Origin: Candidatus Hodarchaeota archaeon
Lineage (GTDB): Archaea > Asgardarchaeota > Heimdallarchaeia > Hodarchaeales > Hodarchaeaceae
NCBI GenBank assembly: GCA_030589605.1
Contig: JAUUVJ010000039.1
Span: forward strand, 1 to 14,673
Direction: 5' to 3'
DNA: 14,673 nt
Part shown: piece by piece, positions 14,582 to 14,673 of the stretch
How the letters are laid out: each line of letters begins with the position of its first letter
Position numbering within the stretch: the first letter of the stretch is position 1
Made by a program: the position numbers and the translations under genes
Notes under the pieces: model-generated
Told to the model about the DNA's origin: nothing
The model's input: the letters and a program-made list of their open reading frames with translations, nothing else
Database searches by the model: none

Positions 14582-14673
14582 GTGTTTCGTCTTGAAATAA
14601 TCACAAAAACTGGCCTTCTAGTTTTTTCACATGATTTTGTCAAAGATAGGGATTCAGAGGATGAAGATCACGA
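14582..14673 (+). CDS. N-terminal fragment of an unidentified protein, cut by the window edge
   Basis: Thirty complete codons from GTG 14582: MFRLEIITKTGLLVFSHDF, then an acidic stretch DRDSEDEDH. GTG is chosen because GAGGGAT precedes it by about 5 bases, a TATA-like box lies at suitable distance, and no in-frame ATG is available. The pattern of a strand, a turn (TKTG) and a second strand ending in F-x-H-D-F resembles the opening of small longin/roadblock-like proteins that are common in Asgard archaea, but 30 residues are too few for an assignment. It appears to be a separate transcription unit. Confidence 0.5.
   Translation, partial: MFRLEIITKTGLLVFSHDFVKDRDSEDEDH

Noticed and set aside
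1..14673. CRISPR array, insertion sequence or prophage
   Set aside because: No direct repeats with regular spacers, no transposase motifs or terminal inverted repeats, and no phage-type genes were found; the unusual content is in the transporter and the mannosidase.

Overview
The window is AT-rich and densely coding, and every intact gene lies on the plus strand. It looks archaeal. Starts are often preceded by GGTGA-type ribosome binding sites, TATA-like boxes sit about 26 bp upstream of several starts, and termination is by T-runs. The exported solute-binding protein has no lipobox; instead it has a Thr/Val-rich stalk, a C-terminal membrane helix with a basic tail, and about ten N-X-S/T sequons. 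Low GC and general protein style would fit an Asgard-type archaeon, but no marker gene here proves that.

Layout. (1) 1-1997: the 3' part of a GH13_18 sugar phosphorylase (glucosylglycerate/sucrose phosphorylase-like), then a GT-A glycosyltransferase. (2) 2217-10629: a complete carbohydrate ABC importer of the MalEFGK/UgpBAEC type, made of a membrane-anchored binding protein, two very large permeases that overlap by ATGA, and a MalK-type ATPase. A hairpin plus a 9-T run, followed by a new TATA box, separates the binding protein from the permeases. (3) 10661-11335: an unrecognised six-helix membrane protein. (4) 11336-11713: a non-coding gap holding an apparent antisense gene remnant and a promoter. 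(5) 11714-13966: a GH2 beta-mannosidase with both catalytic glutamates, whose C-terminal Ig-like domain is cut off by an in-frame TAA. The rest of the gene, including a membrane-anchor tail reached by a -1 shift at A AAA AAG, is still readable to 14325. (6) 14582-end: the start of another gene.

As a whole this reads as a glycoside uptake and breakdown locus. An extracellular binding protein captures an oligosaccharide or glycoside, the permease pair with its ATPase imports it, and the phosphorylase and beta-mannosidase break it down. The transported sugar cannot be read from the sequence.

The most unusual structure is a block of about 3.15 kb (5451-8605) between the MalF-like and MalG-like cores. 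It encodes about 1050 residues of additional membrane segments, fused half to the C-terminus of the first permease and half to the N-terminus of the second. I do not recognise this arrangement from standard MalF/MalG transporters. The second point of interest is the broken or recoded 3' end of the mannosidase.
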